Positions 12,116-23,327 of a stretch of 64,000 nt of DNA are shown here, in pieces. A program made the position numbers and the translations under genes. The notes beneath the pieces were generated by a model. It saw only the letters and a list, made by a program, of their open reading frames with translations, was not told the origin of the DNA and made no database searches. This DNA is from Dioscorea cayenensis subsp. rotundata (taxonomy: Eukaryota; Streptophyta; Magnoliopsida; Dioscoreales; Dioscoreaceae). The DNA lies in contig NC_052484.1 of NCBI RefSeq assembly GCF_009730915.1, positions 2,508,054-2,572,053 on the forward strand, read 5' to 3'. Numbering within the stretch: the stretch's first letter is position 1; the number at the start of each line of letters is the position of its first letter.

Positions 12116-14103
12116 TATAGTGTTTATGTTTGATCTTATGAATTATTTGTATTTAGTTTTATTCATTCAGTGATTCTTGTGAATTGTCCTACATTTAATT
12201 ATGCAAAGCAGAAATTGGAAAATCTAAAATTATTGTGAGTAAATTTTATGTTGTTTGTTGTTAATTGCCAAAGTTTCTAACTGTTTTTTTTCATTTTATA
12301 AAGTCATAAGTTCATAGATAATGTTCCTTGGTCAATGACCAAACCTCATCCAAGAAATCGCATGCCAATAATTTGGTTAGCTGCTTAATTTTTTTATTAA
12401 CAATGCATCGTTTGTGACTGTAATATCATGTATATAGCTCATGGGTCAGTAGATTTATGTTTACATATTGCAGGAATGAAGTTGTTTTTTCATCGGTTTG
12501 TCATTATCTTGCTTTTGCTAATTGTGTGCATTTTTTTTATTGCACAATTATGTTGTATTGTGATTTTTTTTTAACTTCTTTCTGCAGATAGATATTTTGC
12601 TGTGTCTTTCAAGAAATATGTTGTGACTCAGCAATCAAAAAGTGTCAAATATTTAATTGAATGTTGGTGGATTCCATTAGATGTCGAATCGTTTAAAATT
12701 GCGCAATGTTTGGCTGAAGGAAAATGCACGCATAGTTTCTCATACCACAAACACCACAAAGTATGAATCAGTGTGTTCTGGTGAAAAAGCAAGTATTTCA
12801 ATTTTTGTCCTTTAGTTGGGGATATAAAGGAAAGAGTGAAATTTAATAGAGGAAAGAGAACAACAAACCCACACTTTGAAAATCCCAATGCATTTCGAAA
12901 AGTGCTATTTCTTGCTTCATTTGATATCAAGAATTCTTTCATCAGTAGAGATGTAGATGTCAGTGATTCTGCGAGAGCCTATCAGAAAAATACCAATGGA
13001 CAAAAACAATTGAAATCCTTTCTCAATTTGATTGGCAAGTAAGAAGGCCTGATTTCAGCAGTAACACCATTGAAAAGGAGATTTCGCCAGATATACCTCA
13101 TAACATAACTACAGAGAGCAATGTCATATTTAAACATGAATTTTCATCAAGTGAAAAGGCTGTTGGGCCTAACTTTTCCTTTAAACCAATCAGAAATGCT
13201 AAGGAAATGAATGGTGTTGTTGCCACAAGGGATCATGACAAGACGCATTTCCAAAATCATCAGTTGGTAGTACAAGAAAGAATATGACTTGCATTGGACA
13301 TGAATAAGCATGCTTTTGTAGGAGCTTTGGCCGGAACAGTGGTGAGCCTTTGTTTACACCCTATTGATACAATCAAGACTGATGGCATCTGAAGAAGAAA
13401 TCATATATTGAAATTATAAGAATGATGGCATCTAAACAAGGTAAGACATGATGCTATATATGTATTCGATCTAATATTTCATTGATTTAGAATTTGAATC
13501 TATATGTTGTAGGTGTGAAGGGATTCTTCCGGGGAATCAGTACCAATGTTGCCTTTTCAGCTCCAATTTCAGAAATTTATACACTTACATATGAATTGGT
13601 TAAGGAAGCTCTCCTTCCTATTTTACCAAAGGTTCTTTTTCTGCTCTCAGTAGTCTTATCAATTTAACAAATCAATAATCATTTGTGTTTATTCTTCTCA
13701 TTGGGTGTGGCTTGATGTGGGAATGCAGGAATACCACTCTTTTGTGCATAGTGTTTCTGGTGGTTGTTCAAGCATTGCAACTTCCTTTATTTATACTCCC
13801 TCTGAACGAATTAAACAACAAATGCAAGTGAGCTTACAACACCAAAATTGTTGGTAATGATTTTGTTTTCATTGTTAAAACTCTTTTCTTAGTAAAATTA
13901 GAAGGGATAAACAAAATTGGATCACAAAATCAAATCATGAAATTATAAGGTTTTACATACAATATATTTTTTGTTAGTATTTAATAAGTTCTTGTGCATA
14001 TAGATTCAACATAATATGAAATAGAGACTCTTATATTATATATTTAGTTGTTTTTAAAATGATTTTATATAAATCAGTTTTTATTAAAAGTTTCAACTCA
14101 GCT

Positions 14104-14759
14104 TAACTAGTTGTTTTCAATATGAAGAACACCCAGCTCATTCTATTATAATCATCTGTGAATAATATAAAGTATTTGCTCCCTCCTGGTGACTCTGTCT
14201 GCATAGGTCCAACCAAGTCAATGTGAACTAATTCAAGTGGTCTTGAGGCTCTCCAGGCTCCATCAGTTAGAAAAATTTTAGTGTTTGTTTCCCAAGTGCA
14301 CAGCCTCCACAAACTTGCAAAGTGTATATACTGCCCATTCCAGTCACCAAATTTTTGTTCTTCAATTGATTCAAACTCTTCATATTAAGATGCCCAAACC
14401 TTTGATGCCAGAATTTGGTGTTATCTTCATGATTCATAATGAGACCATAAGTCTTCACATTTGTTAACTGCAAAGTTAACATGTTGTTCTCTATATTGGA
14501 GACAGTTATCAATAATCTTCCTGTCTTCTTATTAAGAGTGTGACATGCAGCACTATAAAAATTAACTGAGTAACCACTACTAAGTAATTGGCTCACAGTA
14601 AGCAAATTATGAGCTAGATTTGGAACAAACTGAACATTGTGCAAAAGTTTTACCTCTCCACATTGAGTTCGAAGTGCCACAACACCTTTGCCCTTCACTT
14701 TAATTTCTTTGTTATCTCCCAATTTTACTAATTGGTTCTGATTTGAACACCCACCATCT
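14104..14759 (-). pseudogene. protease remnant, gag-pre-integrase and start of integrase of the outer Copia element
   Basis: Read leftwards, the frame from 14722 contains VPNLAHNLLTVSQLL, then FWHQRFGHLN and VCGGCALGKQ, the gag-pre-integrase HHCC zinc-binding domain. After a frame change comes the integrase start LELVHIDLVGPM and YFILFTDDYNRMSWVFF, with the first catalytic Asp. Trace is lost just after this, at about 14104. The protease active-site region (normally DSG) is reduced to GGCSN next to the insertion point of the inner element. Confidence 0.8.
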
Positions 14760-14908
14760 TGTTAGATACATGTACATATGTGTATGTATATCCTGAGTAT
14801 AGACCATGTACACTATATGTACTTGTACACTTCATCATCTATTTATACATGAGCTTGTCCATTGAGATCAATGGTTCAAGCATTTCTCTCTCCTCTCACT
14901 CTCTAACA
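14760..14908 (+). repeat. left LTR of the inner Copia element (149 bases)
   Basis: It begins TGTTAGATAC and ends CTCTAACA. It is nearly identical to 19590-19739: a C/T difference within TGTA(C/T)ATATG and one missing T in the CTCTCTCC stretch. LTRs of about 150 bases are short and fit the Ale/Retrofit lineage. Confidence 0.95.
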
Positions 14909-14920
14909 TGGTATCAGATT
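14909..14920 (+). other. primer-binding site of the inner Copia element
   Basis: TGGTATCAGATT directly follows the left LTR. It corresponds to the usual TGGTATCAGAGC that pairs with the 3' end of initiator methionine tRNA. Confidence 0.85.
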
Positions 14921-14929
14921 AGCCTAGGT

Positions 14930-15400
14930 TGCGGTGGTGTCGAACCCGCCACTCCTTCTCCGGCCCCGATCGCCGCCCGTTACGTTCCGGCCGTGCTGCT
15001 TCTCCGATCACGCCCTTTGCCCTTTTGCTCGCGACCGCGCCCCAGCCCTGCGCGCGCGGCCGCGCCCCTGCGCGTCTACGCCCGCGCCCGCGCCCACTGC
15101 CTCGCCCGGCGCTTCGCGCCGCATCGCGGCCGCGACCGCACCCTGCCTCGCCGGCGCTTCGCGCCCAGCGCTCGCGACCGCACTCACGCGCCTCGCCGGC
15201 GCTTCGCGCCGCGCCCAGCGCCCCTGCCCTGCGCCGGCGCTCGCGCCCCGCGCCACGCGCCCGCACCTCGCCCGGCGCTTCGCGCCCGCGACCGCACCCA
15301 GCACTGCGGCTGCGCCCCCTACCGCGCTCGGCCGCGCTCGCCTCCGGCTTCGCCCCGGCCAGCGCCCGGGACCTCGCGCGCTTACGCGGTCTGAGTCGCC
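14930..15400 (+). repeat. very GC-rich, internally repetitive leader of the inner Copia element
   Basis: This stretch between the primer-binding site and gag is dominated by C and G with dense CpG, in sharp contrast to its AT-rich surroundings. The motif GGCGCTTCGCGCC recurs at least four times between about 15105 and 15285. The composition suppresses stop codons, so long Arg/Pro/Ala-rich frames are open in several frames on both strands. None looks like a real protein. Confidence 0.8.
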
Positions 15401-15555
15401 CGACCGGATCCCCATTCGACCACCTTTATTCTTTTTGGTTGCTTTTGGTTTTATTCTCTTGTTTGAGAATTGTTTTTTATTTTTTTATTTTGTCTGATTT
15501 TTTTTGTAATTTAATTTCAGCATCCTATAGTTAAGTATGGACTGTCACGGACTTA

Positions 15556-16390
15556 GTGGAGTTCTTCACGATGTCCAGTCATCGCGATGATCTCCCACTC
15601 GATGTGGTGCTTGATGGCACCAATTATATTCCATGGCGGCTTACTCTCAAGCCCATTCTTGATGGCATTCGTGTTCTTTCCCATGTTGACGGTACTTCTA
15701 CTGCTCCAGCTGATTCCGATGATCGTCGATCATCGCCATTCTCAAAGCTTATGAGCAACAGCTTGAGAAGTGGATTGTAGATAATTCTACGACACGGATG
15801 ATTATTTGTCAGTCTGTTACCATTGATATTCGCACCCGATATTGCGGATCTACCCTTTGCTTTCGGCGATGTGGAGCTACTTGGGCGCCCGTTCTTTGCG
15901 GTTCGATCGAGCGGATCTCATACCTTATATCGGGCCCTTGACACTCTGCATCAAGGGGGATACCGTTGATCATTACTATAGTCGATTCTGTGGGTTATGG
16001 CGCCAGTTGATGCCCTCACACCCTCTCGCGCCCTACCCACCTCTGCTCGGCTCCTCGCTTGCTGCGATGAGGCGTATCTGCCGTCGTCGTCGCCATGAGG
16101 AGTCACGGCGCGTATGTCTGGCGTTCATTATGTGTCTACGTCCTGAGTTTGAGTCGACCCGAGCCCAGCTCTTACATGCTCCTACCACACACTCCTTAGA
16201 TGAGGCATTCACTATTGTTCGTCTTGAGGGAGACTCGTCTTGAGCTTCCTTCCGAGGCGGTGCACTTCTGCGCTACTCGTACTCTCGCTCCTTCACCAGC
16301 TACCCGTCCTCTTCATACATTTGCTTCTCGGTCTTCTCGGCTGACGAAGGCGTGACTTGCCACTATTGTGGCATTGTGGGACTACATTGG
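15556..16390 (+). pseudogene. gag remnant of the inner Copia element
   Basis: The frame starting at 15556 has the Copia gag beginning (LDGTNYIPWRLTLKPIL) and stops at 15780. The trace resumes in another frame at about 15842-16243, with YYSRFCGLW and FIMCLRPEFESTRAQLL. A third piece at 16352 has a zinc-knuckle-like CHYCGIVGLHWRSC, whose His is one residue out of the canonical C-x2-C-x4-H-x4-C spacing. At least two frameshifts separate the pieces. Confidence 0.8.
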
Positions 16391-16639
16391 CGTAGCTGCC
16401 GGAAGAAGCGGCCCGAGGGCCTTTCACGCATGACTTCATCACCGACTCCGCGCTCCTTCCCACACCCCGCTACTCGGGATGCACTCGGCATCGACTTCCT
16501 TCATCTCTCTCTCCCTACGGATCGTGGCGACTATTGGTGATGCTTCATCGATTCAGCAGATCACATCCGGCGACATCTCTCTCGTCGAGCACGTTCAGTT
16601 TCGAGGTTACTCCACGCTCCGGGTAGTTCACTCGTCCTT

Positions 16640-19576
16640 TTTGGCTTCTTGACTCTGGTGCTAGCTTTCACATGACACATGATGCCACTCATCTTCACCA
16701 TTCTCATCCTCCTCATCTTCATACTCGTGTTCGCATTGCTGATGGCACACTTTTACCTGTCTCTTCCACTGGTCATCTCTCCACTGAGTGCTTTCTCTGT
16801 CCTCTGCTCTCATGTCCCTCACCTATCCATGAACCTTTATGTCTCGTTAGTCAACTCACTGATTATGACTGTCAGGTTATTTTTGACCGGACCTCTTGTC
16901 GTGTGCGAGGGATCACGTTGGAGCGGTGATTGGGCTGGCTCGCCGCCATAGTGGAGTATATGCGCTGGATTCCCTTCGTCTTCCCTCTTCAGACAGGTCT
17001 ATTTCTCACTGTTATGCTGCTACTATATCTCATCATCCCGCGGCATCATCGTCTTGGTCATTTGTGTCGATCTCAGTATGTCTTCTCTTGTCGGTCGAGG
17101 CGTCCTAGGGAGGCTCGTCTCTCCTCAGCCGATGTTATCATGTTTTGGGTCGTAAACTTGGTAAAGCAATTCTGGCGTCCCTATCCGTTGAGTCAGTCTC
17201 AAACAAGTGCCCCTTTTGAACTCATTCACTCTGATGTTTGGGGCCCTGCTCCTTTTGTATCTAAAGGTGGCAATCGATATTATGTTATTTTTATTGATGA
17301 TCACACACGTTTTACCTGGGTTTATCTTATGCATCATCGTAGGCAGCTTTTATCTATATATCGCTCTTTTACTGCTATGGTGCACACTCAGTTCTCTGCC
17401 TCTATCAAGACCTTTAGGTCTTATTCTGGCGGAGAATACACCTCTCATGCTTTTCGTAACTATTTATCTTCTGAGGGCACCTTGCCTCAACTATCCTGTC
17501 CTGGGGCTCATCCTCAGAATGGGGTCGCTGAGCGCAAGCACCGCCACATTTTAGAGACGGCCCGAGCTCTTCTACTTGGAGCCTCTCTTCCTCCTCACTT
17601 CTGGGCTGATGCTGTTCACACTGCCGTCTACCTTATTAATCTGCAACCATCATCTCATCTTCAGGGTTGTAGTCCTGGTGAGTTCCTACATAGAACTCCC
17701 CCTCGCTATGATCACCTTCGTGCTTTTGGTGGTTGTTGTTTTGTCTTACTTTCACCTCGGGAGCGGACAAAACTCACCACCCAGTCGGTTCTTTGTGTTT
17801 TTCTGGGGTACAGTCTTGAACACAAAGGTTATCGTTGTTATGACCCAGTCACTCGTCGTTTTCGCATCTCTCGAGATGTCATATTTGATGAGACCACTCC
17901 TTTTTATGCTTCCCCCCCTTCTACTACATCTACTTCTCCCACTGTCCCTCTTTCCTTCCTTTTTCCTCTTTCATCCACTAAGGATACTCCCCCAGCGTCC
18001 ACTACTTCTCTACCACGTCCTTCCTCTCCAGAGCTTCTCTCTCATTTATCTCCTATTCCTTCTCCCTCCTTATCTGTCGATTCCTCCTCACTTCCTTCCG
18101 CACATCCTCCTATTCGTTACACTTATCATCGTCGGGAACCTGTAGCATCTTCACCTCGGCCGGTCCTCTCTGACACCCCCTCTACCGCTGATCCTGATCC
18201 TGAGGTACCCTCTCACACTTACATTCTACGTGATCGATCCACTTTACATCCTCCTGACCGTTATGCTACTGCTAGCACTAGTGTCTCGCATGTCCTTGAG
18301 CCAGGTACCTACAGAGAGGCGGTGCAGTCACCTGCGTGGCGTACTGCCATGGCTGAGGAGCTTGATGCATTGTCTCAGACTCATACTTGGGATTTAGTTC
18401 CCCTCCCTTCTCATGCTACTCCGATTACATGCCGCTGGATTTACAGGGTGAAGACTCGTTCTGATGGCTCTCTCGAGCGCTATAAGGCGAAGTTAGGGTG
18501 GTGGGTCCCTGTCTTAACATGGGAGACGATTCAGTACTGTTATTGAGGCGGTTGGTTTCACTTCGAGCATCCATGATTCGGCAGTCTTTGTTCATTCTTC
18601 ACATCGCGGCCGCACTATTCTTCTCCTCTATGTGGATGACATGATTCTTACTGGAGATGATCCTGCTCACATTGCCTTTGTGAAGCAGAAACTCTGTGAG
18701 ACATTCTTGATGACCGATTTGGGTCCGCTTCGTTACTTCTTGGGTATTGAGATCACTTCTCAGTCTGATGGCTACCGTCTTACTCAGCAGCGATATACTC
18801 TTGACCTTCTTGCTCGCTCTGGCTTGACTGATACTCGCACTGCTGCTACACCCATGGAGCTTCACTTGCAGCTCCGAGCTTCTGATGGGACTCCTTTACC
18901 TGATCCCTCTCGATATCGACATCTTGTTGGCAGCTTGGTTTACTTGGCTGTCACTCGTCCTGACATTTCTCATGCAGTCCATATTCTGAGTCAGTTTGTT
19001 GCAGCTCCTACTTCTGTTCATTATGCACATCTTCTCCGAGTACTGCGCTATCTTCGTGGTACTGCATCTCGTGGTCTGTTCTATTCACGTCATTCCACTC
19101 TTCAGCTACAGGCCTATTCCGATGCTACTTGGGCTAGTTCCCCTGATGATCGTTTCTCTGTCACTGGTTACTGTATCTTTCTTGGATCTTCTCTCATTGT
19201 TTGGAAGACTAAGAAACAGCATACAGTAGCCAAGTCCAGTGCTGAGGCTGAGGTTCGTGCTTTAGCTTCTACTGTTCAGGAGGTACTTTGGCTTCGCTCG
19301 ATCCTACAGGACTTTGGGATACTGCAGACCTCCCCTATTCCTCTTCACTGTGATAGCACTGGGGCCCTTCAGATTGCTGCTGACCCGGTCAAGCATGAGC
19401 TGACCAAACACATTGGAGTGGATGCCCATTTCACTCGATGTCATGTTCGTTCTCAGACAGTGTCTCTTCATTACCTTCCCACAGAGGTTCAGGTAGCTGA
19501 CTTCTTCACCAAAGCGCAGACTCGCGATCAGCATCTTTTCATGTTGTCCAAACTCCAGACGTATGATCCGTCTTGA
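16640..19576 (+). pseudogene. pol remnant of the inner Copia element: protease, integrase, partial reverse transcriptase, RNase H
   Basis: The protease motif LLDSGASFHMT lies at about 16650-16680. The 538-residue frame 16930-18546 holds a gag-pre-integrase trace (RHHRLGHL), the integrase core with HSDVWGP, and the third catalytic position in NGVAERKH. The second catalytic Asp of the DDE triad is replaced: codon 17422-17424 is TAT, giving RSYSGGEY. Reverse transcriptase begins (WIYRVKTRSDGSLERYKAKL) and then loses roughly 120 residues, including the first catalytic Asp region. A new frame continues with AVGFTSSIHDSAVF, YVDDM and the RNase H domain (YSDATWA; KSSAEAE) to 19576. It cannot encode a working polyprotein. 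Confidence 0.9.
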
Positions 19577-19589
19577 GTTTGAGGAGGGG

Positions 19590-19739
19590 TGTTAGATACA
19601 TGTATATATGTGTATGTATATCCTGAGTATAGACCATGTACACTATATGTACTTGTACACTTCATCATCTATTTATACATGAGCTTGTCCATTGAGATCA
19701 ATGGTTCAAGCATTTCTCTCTTCCTCTCACTCTCTAACA
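19590..19739 (+). repeat. right LTR of the inner Copia element (150 bases)
   Basis: It begins TGTTAGATAC directly after the purine tract at 19581-19589 and ends TCTCTAACA before the target duplication CATCT. It matches the left LTR except for one substitution and one indel. Confidence 0.95.
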
Positions 19740-19744
19740 CATCT

Positions 19745-20640
19745 ATCAACCAAACTCGGATTGTCTTCTTCTTCATCTAGTTTCACTATGAACAAATTGG
19801 TTGTTGTTTGCTCTTCTACCACATTTGCATTCTTGTCCTTGAACCAACATTCAGACTTATAGTGGCCATATTTTTTTCAATTAAAGCAATGTATATGGCT
19901 TTTAGAAGACTTTGTTTCACCAGGACCTTGCCTCTGGCCTGAGTTCCTCCTCCTTCCTCTATGAAAGCCTTTGCCTCTCCACATACCTCTACCTCTGCCC
20001 CGAGCTGTTGAAGAGGATGCAAAGTCATCTTCAGCTGGAAATTTCCCATTCGTCTTCATCTTTGATCTTTCTGGTTTAACTACAAAAGCCTTCTCAACAA
20101 AATTATCATCATGACTTAACAACAAAGCCTCATGAGCTTGAAGTGAACTAGCTAACTCATCCATGGTAAGCTTTGTAAGATCTTTGGCTTCGCCAATTGC
20201 TGCAACAGCTAAGTTGTACTTTGGTCCTAAGCTTCTAAGGATCTTTCTAACAACAAGAGGTTCAGGCATTTGATCTCCTAATCCTCTCATCTGATTAACA
20301 ACATCATTTACTCTAACAATATATTCTTGCACACCTTCATTCTCCTTTCAGTGCAAGTTTTCAAAAGATTGCCTCAGTGTCAAGATTCTCATTGCCATAA
20401 TCTTTGGACTTCCTTGAAACTGTGTCTTGAGAATGTCCCATACTTCTTTGGCAGTATAAACTGCTACAATTCAAGAGAATAAAGGGCAATGCACTACTTG
20501 TTGAATGAGAAATAAAGCATGAGCATCATGATGCTCAAGTGATCATACCCTTCTCCATCAAATATAGGCATTGAAGGTTGAGAGAGATTGGAAGAGCCAC
20601 TGCTTGAAGCTATCTTCAACCAATGCCACAAAGATCTTTG
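19745..20640 (-). pseudogene. gag fragment of the outer Copia element
   Basis: The longest frame (20332 down to 19877) has the Copia gag pattern: YIVRVNDVVNQMRGLG, then LRSLGPKY, then LTMDELASSLQAHE, followed by an Arg/Gly-rich basic stretch. The CCHC zinc knuckle comes next (CFN-stop-KKYGHYKSEC). Its second Cys codon has become TGA, which ends the frame. Upstream, between the primer-binding site and 20332, the frame is broken by stops and probably by a deletion. This is a dead copy. Confidence 0.8.
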
Positions 20641-20647
20641 ATACCAC

Positions 20648-20956
20648 TGTTGAGGACAAACGGAGGTTTAAACTCAAGGATTCAACTCTCAACTACTTCA
20701 TTTGTGCTCCTCAATAATATTACAGAACTTCTTCTTTGAACACAAAAACACCCACACATTGACTAGTCAATTATTACATAATTTATTACATTGTTCTCTC
20801 TTATCCAATACAAACACAAACTCTCAAACAAAATCTAGAAAAGATGATATGACTCACAAAGGATACTAATTTAAAAATTGGTTGCTTTGACTTTAATCAT
20901 CCATTAACTGAACTGCTCAACAGTCTTCAAGCATTTCAACATGAACAACCTCAACA
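20648..20956 (-). repeat. 5' LTR of the outer Copia element, with adjacent primer-binding site
   Basis: The 309-base segment begins TGTTGAGG and ends CCTCAACA on the + strand, the TG...CA ends with matching short inverted repeats expected of an LTR. One base inward, 20639-20646 is the complement of TGGTATCA, the start of an initiator-Met tRNA primer-binding site. This fixes the element on the minus strand. No second copy of this LTR was seen in the window. Confidence 0.8.
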
Positions 20957-21675
20957 TAATATTCATCATTTCTAAAACTCTTATTTCTTTATGGAGGACT
21001 TCTTGAAAAACTTGATTGGCATTTCTTTGTTTTTCTTTTAACTTGTTCATTTTTCCTTCTCAACTTGTCATTATGCGTTTTTATAAATTCAGAATATCAT
21101 TTTAAGCTTGTTTTTCCATGATTATCTAATGAATCTTTCAATGGAAGTGCATTCATCTTTGCATCAATATTCTGAACCAAACATAAATATTTGCTTAATA
21201 TGGCTTTTGCATTCATTTAAATAATCGGAAACGTCCATCAAGAAAGTTTTAATCCTAATTTATGGTAATTTTCATGGGTTGTATGGTGATATTGCTATCT
21301 TACTCTACATGTTTCCTTCAATAACTCCCAAAAGTTTAAATTGGAAGATTTGGAATTTTTGGTAGTTATTCTTAAAATTATTTGAAATTTAGTTTCAATC
21401 AACAAGTTTTATACCATTTCATATGTGTTCCTATTTCATATCACAACCTTGAAACTTTTATATCATACTTTTTGGATTCTTAGTTGCATATTCTTTTAAT
21501 GATAGAAATAAAAATGTGTCCTTTCTCACTTTTATCACTTCACATTTCTTCAAAGTTGCACACACATAAAATTTATTCCTCTGCTCAAATTGTTCTGATA
21601 ATGCAGAGACAAGTTAGTATGAAATCCTTTTGTTATTTGCATCAGAGCTACATTTTAACCATGATGTTTTTGCAG
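20957..21675 (+). other. intron sequence of the carrier pseudogene right of the outer Copia element
   Basis: AT-rich sequence between the outer LTR and the acceptor at 21671-21675 (TGCAG). No trace of the missing carrier exon was seen here or in 13856-14103. Confidence 0.5.
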
Positions 21676-22359
21676 TTATTATGTGGAGGGCTTTCCCGGT
21701 GTACTTTTGTATTATTCACGACTCCTTTTGATGTTGTGAAGACACGATTGCAAACACAAATTAGTATTGATTTATTTTCAAGAAAAGTAATTCACACTCA
21801 TCTAACTCTTCCAATTTTATCTGGTTTTCAGTATCATAATATCCTTCCTTGTTGTCTGATTCTAATTCACTGCTATTCAAATTTTTTTAAAATTTTTATC
21901 GTCAGAGTGTAAAAGATTTAACAAAATGACAACATTCACTCTTTGATCTTGAGATTAGTAGATGATCAAGTAAACCAAATACTGACAATTTCAAGCATGC
22001 TTTTAAAATTTAATTAGTTCAATCAAAATACAATTTGAGAGAAATCGATTTGATGCATAAATTTGCATTGATCACATAACCATTTTGCTAATTTTGGCAG
22101 TATTTATAGTTCGGACATATTAATTGTGATCATAAGGTTTTTCTTGAACAAAACTTGATCTTAACAGACTCCAGGATCAATCGAAAAATATAATTGAGTT
22201 TTTCATGCACTAGAAAAAATAGCCAAGCAAGAAGGTGTACAAGGCCTTTACCGGTATGTCTTTATTATTAATGTGAACAAGAAATTGTTTGAATAAATTT
22301 CCATTTAGATGTTACTGTTTTTTATTAAATAGAGCATTGAAGATTCTCATAAGTTTTTA

Positions 22360-23160
22360 TAGCTGCATCTGAATGAATTTGATCTAAATGCATGCCCATA
22401 TGTATGTTAATGTGATCACATATACAGCCATGCAAATTCTCATAATTTCTGATAGGAAAATTAGGTTAAACACAGAAGGAGATTCATTATTGTCTATTAT
22501 GATTTCACTTTTCAAAAACAAAACATATACTCAAAGGATTTGATTTAAATCTGATTCAAAATTTATATTTCCAAGTTGAATGTTAATGTGCTTACATGCC
22601 ACTTGGAAATTATCATAATTCTTAATAACCAAATTAAGCAAAAGAAAAAGAAAAGGAAAACACTACAATTATCTGTCAGAAAAACAAAGAATTTTGCCTC
22701 TAAAAGATTGTGTCTTTTAAGGATCTAATTTGAATCTATATATGAAATGTGTTTCAAATGTTAAGTACTATACATAACAATGCAAATTCTCATATTTATT
22801 TATTTATTTATTTTTTTTTTTGTGCTTTTGAATTTTAGAGCTCTTACAAACTACTATGAACATTGTCACAATTTCTCCTAACCAAATTATACTTACATAT
22901 ATATATATATATATATATTGAAAACGCCTAATAATCGATCATGATTTCACTTTTCAAAGATGAATCTGAAAATAATCTCAAGTTTATGGTTAGATCTGAG
23001 TGCAAGTATTTCCAAATGTTAATACATTTACATACCATCTTGCAAATTCTCAAATTTCTGATAATCAAATTATGTCATTGTTTCAATTTTCAGAAACAAA
23101 TGGTGTTATCAAAGTATTAGTTGTGATATTGAAGTATTTGATTTGAATCTGAATCTGTTT
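22360..23160 (+). repeat. decayed tandem repeat in the last intron of the carrier pseudogene
   Basis: About four imperfect units share the series: atttcacttttcaaa, then gatttaaatctga or similar, then atttccaa(g/a)ttgaatgttaat, then ttacat-accatgcaaattctcataattt, then ctgataaccaaatta. Cores of the 'caaattctca' type lie near 22433, 22600, 22785 and 23043. Units are roughly 170-250 bases apart and interrupted by AT runs. Confidence 0.5.
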
Positions 23161-23327
23161 TTGTTTTTTATATCTATAAAGGGGGGTTTGATACCAAGGT
23201 TATCAGTGTGTATAATTCATGGAGCCATCTTCTTTGAATCATATGAACATCTCAAAGCTCTGATTTCTTTTCAAGTTCCACAAGAACCAGTTCCAGTCCT
23301 GAGCAAAATACAAGATCACAAACTCTG

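Larger units (their letters stand above)
10080..12815. other. spacer between the thioesterase gene and the carrier pseudogene
   Basis: This AT-rich sequence holds the thioesterase 3' UTR and two small tandem duplications, listed separately. No convincing coding exon was seen on either strand. The minus-strand frames at 10932-11184 lie in the duplicated unit and look like chance frames. Confidence 0.5.
14760..19739 (+). mobile_element. inner Copia-type LTR retrotransposon (Ale-like, tentative), complete ends, damaged coding region
   Basis: The element has LTRs at both ends, a primer-binding site TGGTATCAGATT directly after the left LTR, and a purine tract GAGGAGGGG directly before the right LTR. 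Perfect 5-base target duplications CATCT lie at 14755-14759 and 19740-19744. The two LTRs differ by one substitution and one single-base indel, so the insertion is recent. The gag and pol region nevertheless has frameshifts, an internal reverse transcriptase deletion and a changed integrase catalytic residue. It probably moved using proteins made by a related element. It lies inside the outer Copia element. Confidence 0.95.
14104..20956 (-). mobile_element. outer Copia-type LTR retrotransposon, 3'-truncated, minus strand
   Basis: The 5' LTR is at the right (20648-20956), followed leftwards by a primer-binding site, gag, gag-pre-integrase and the first part of the integrase. The coding trace stops inside the integrase at about 14104. 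The rest of integrase, reverse transcriptase, RNase H and the left-hand LTR are all absent. The inner element (14760-19739) interrupts it between gag and the integrase domain. The host sequence is an intron of the carrier pseudogene, and the orientation is opposite to that gene. Confidence 0.85.

Noticed and set aside
14759..15534. Overlapping long open frames (up to about 210 codons) on both strands in the GC-rich stretch
   Set aside because: They are a by-product of GC-rich sequence with few stop codons; the peptides are Arg/Pro/Ala-rich without known domains, and lie in a retrotransposon leader.
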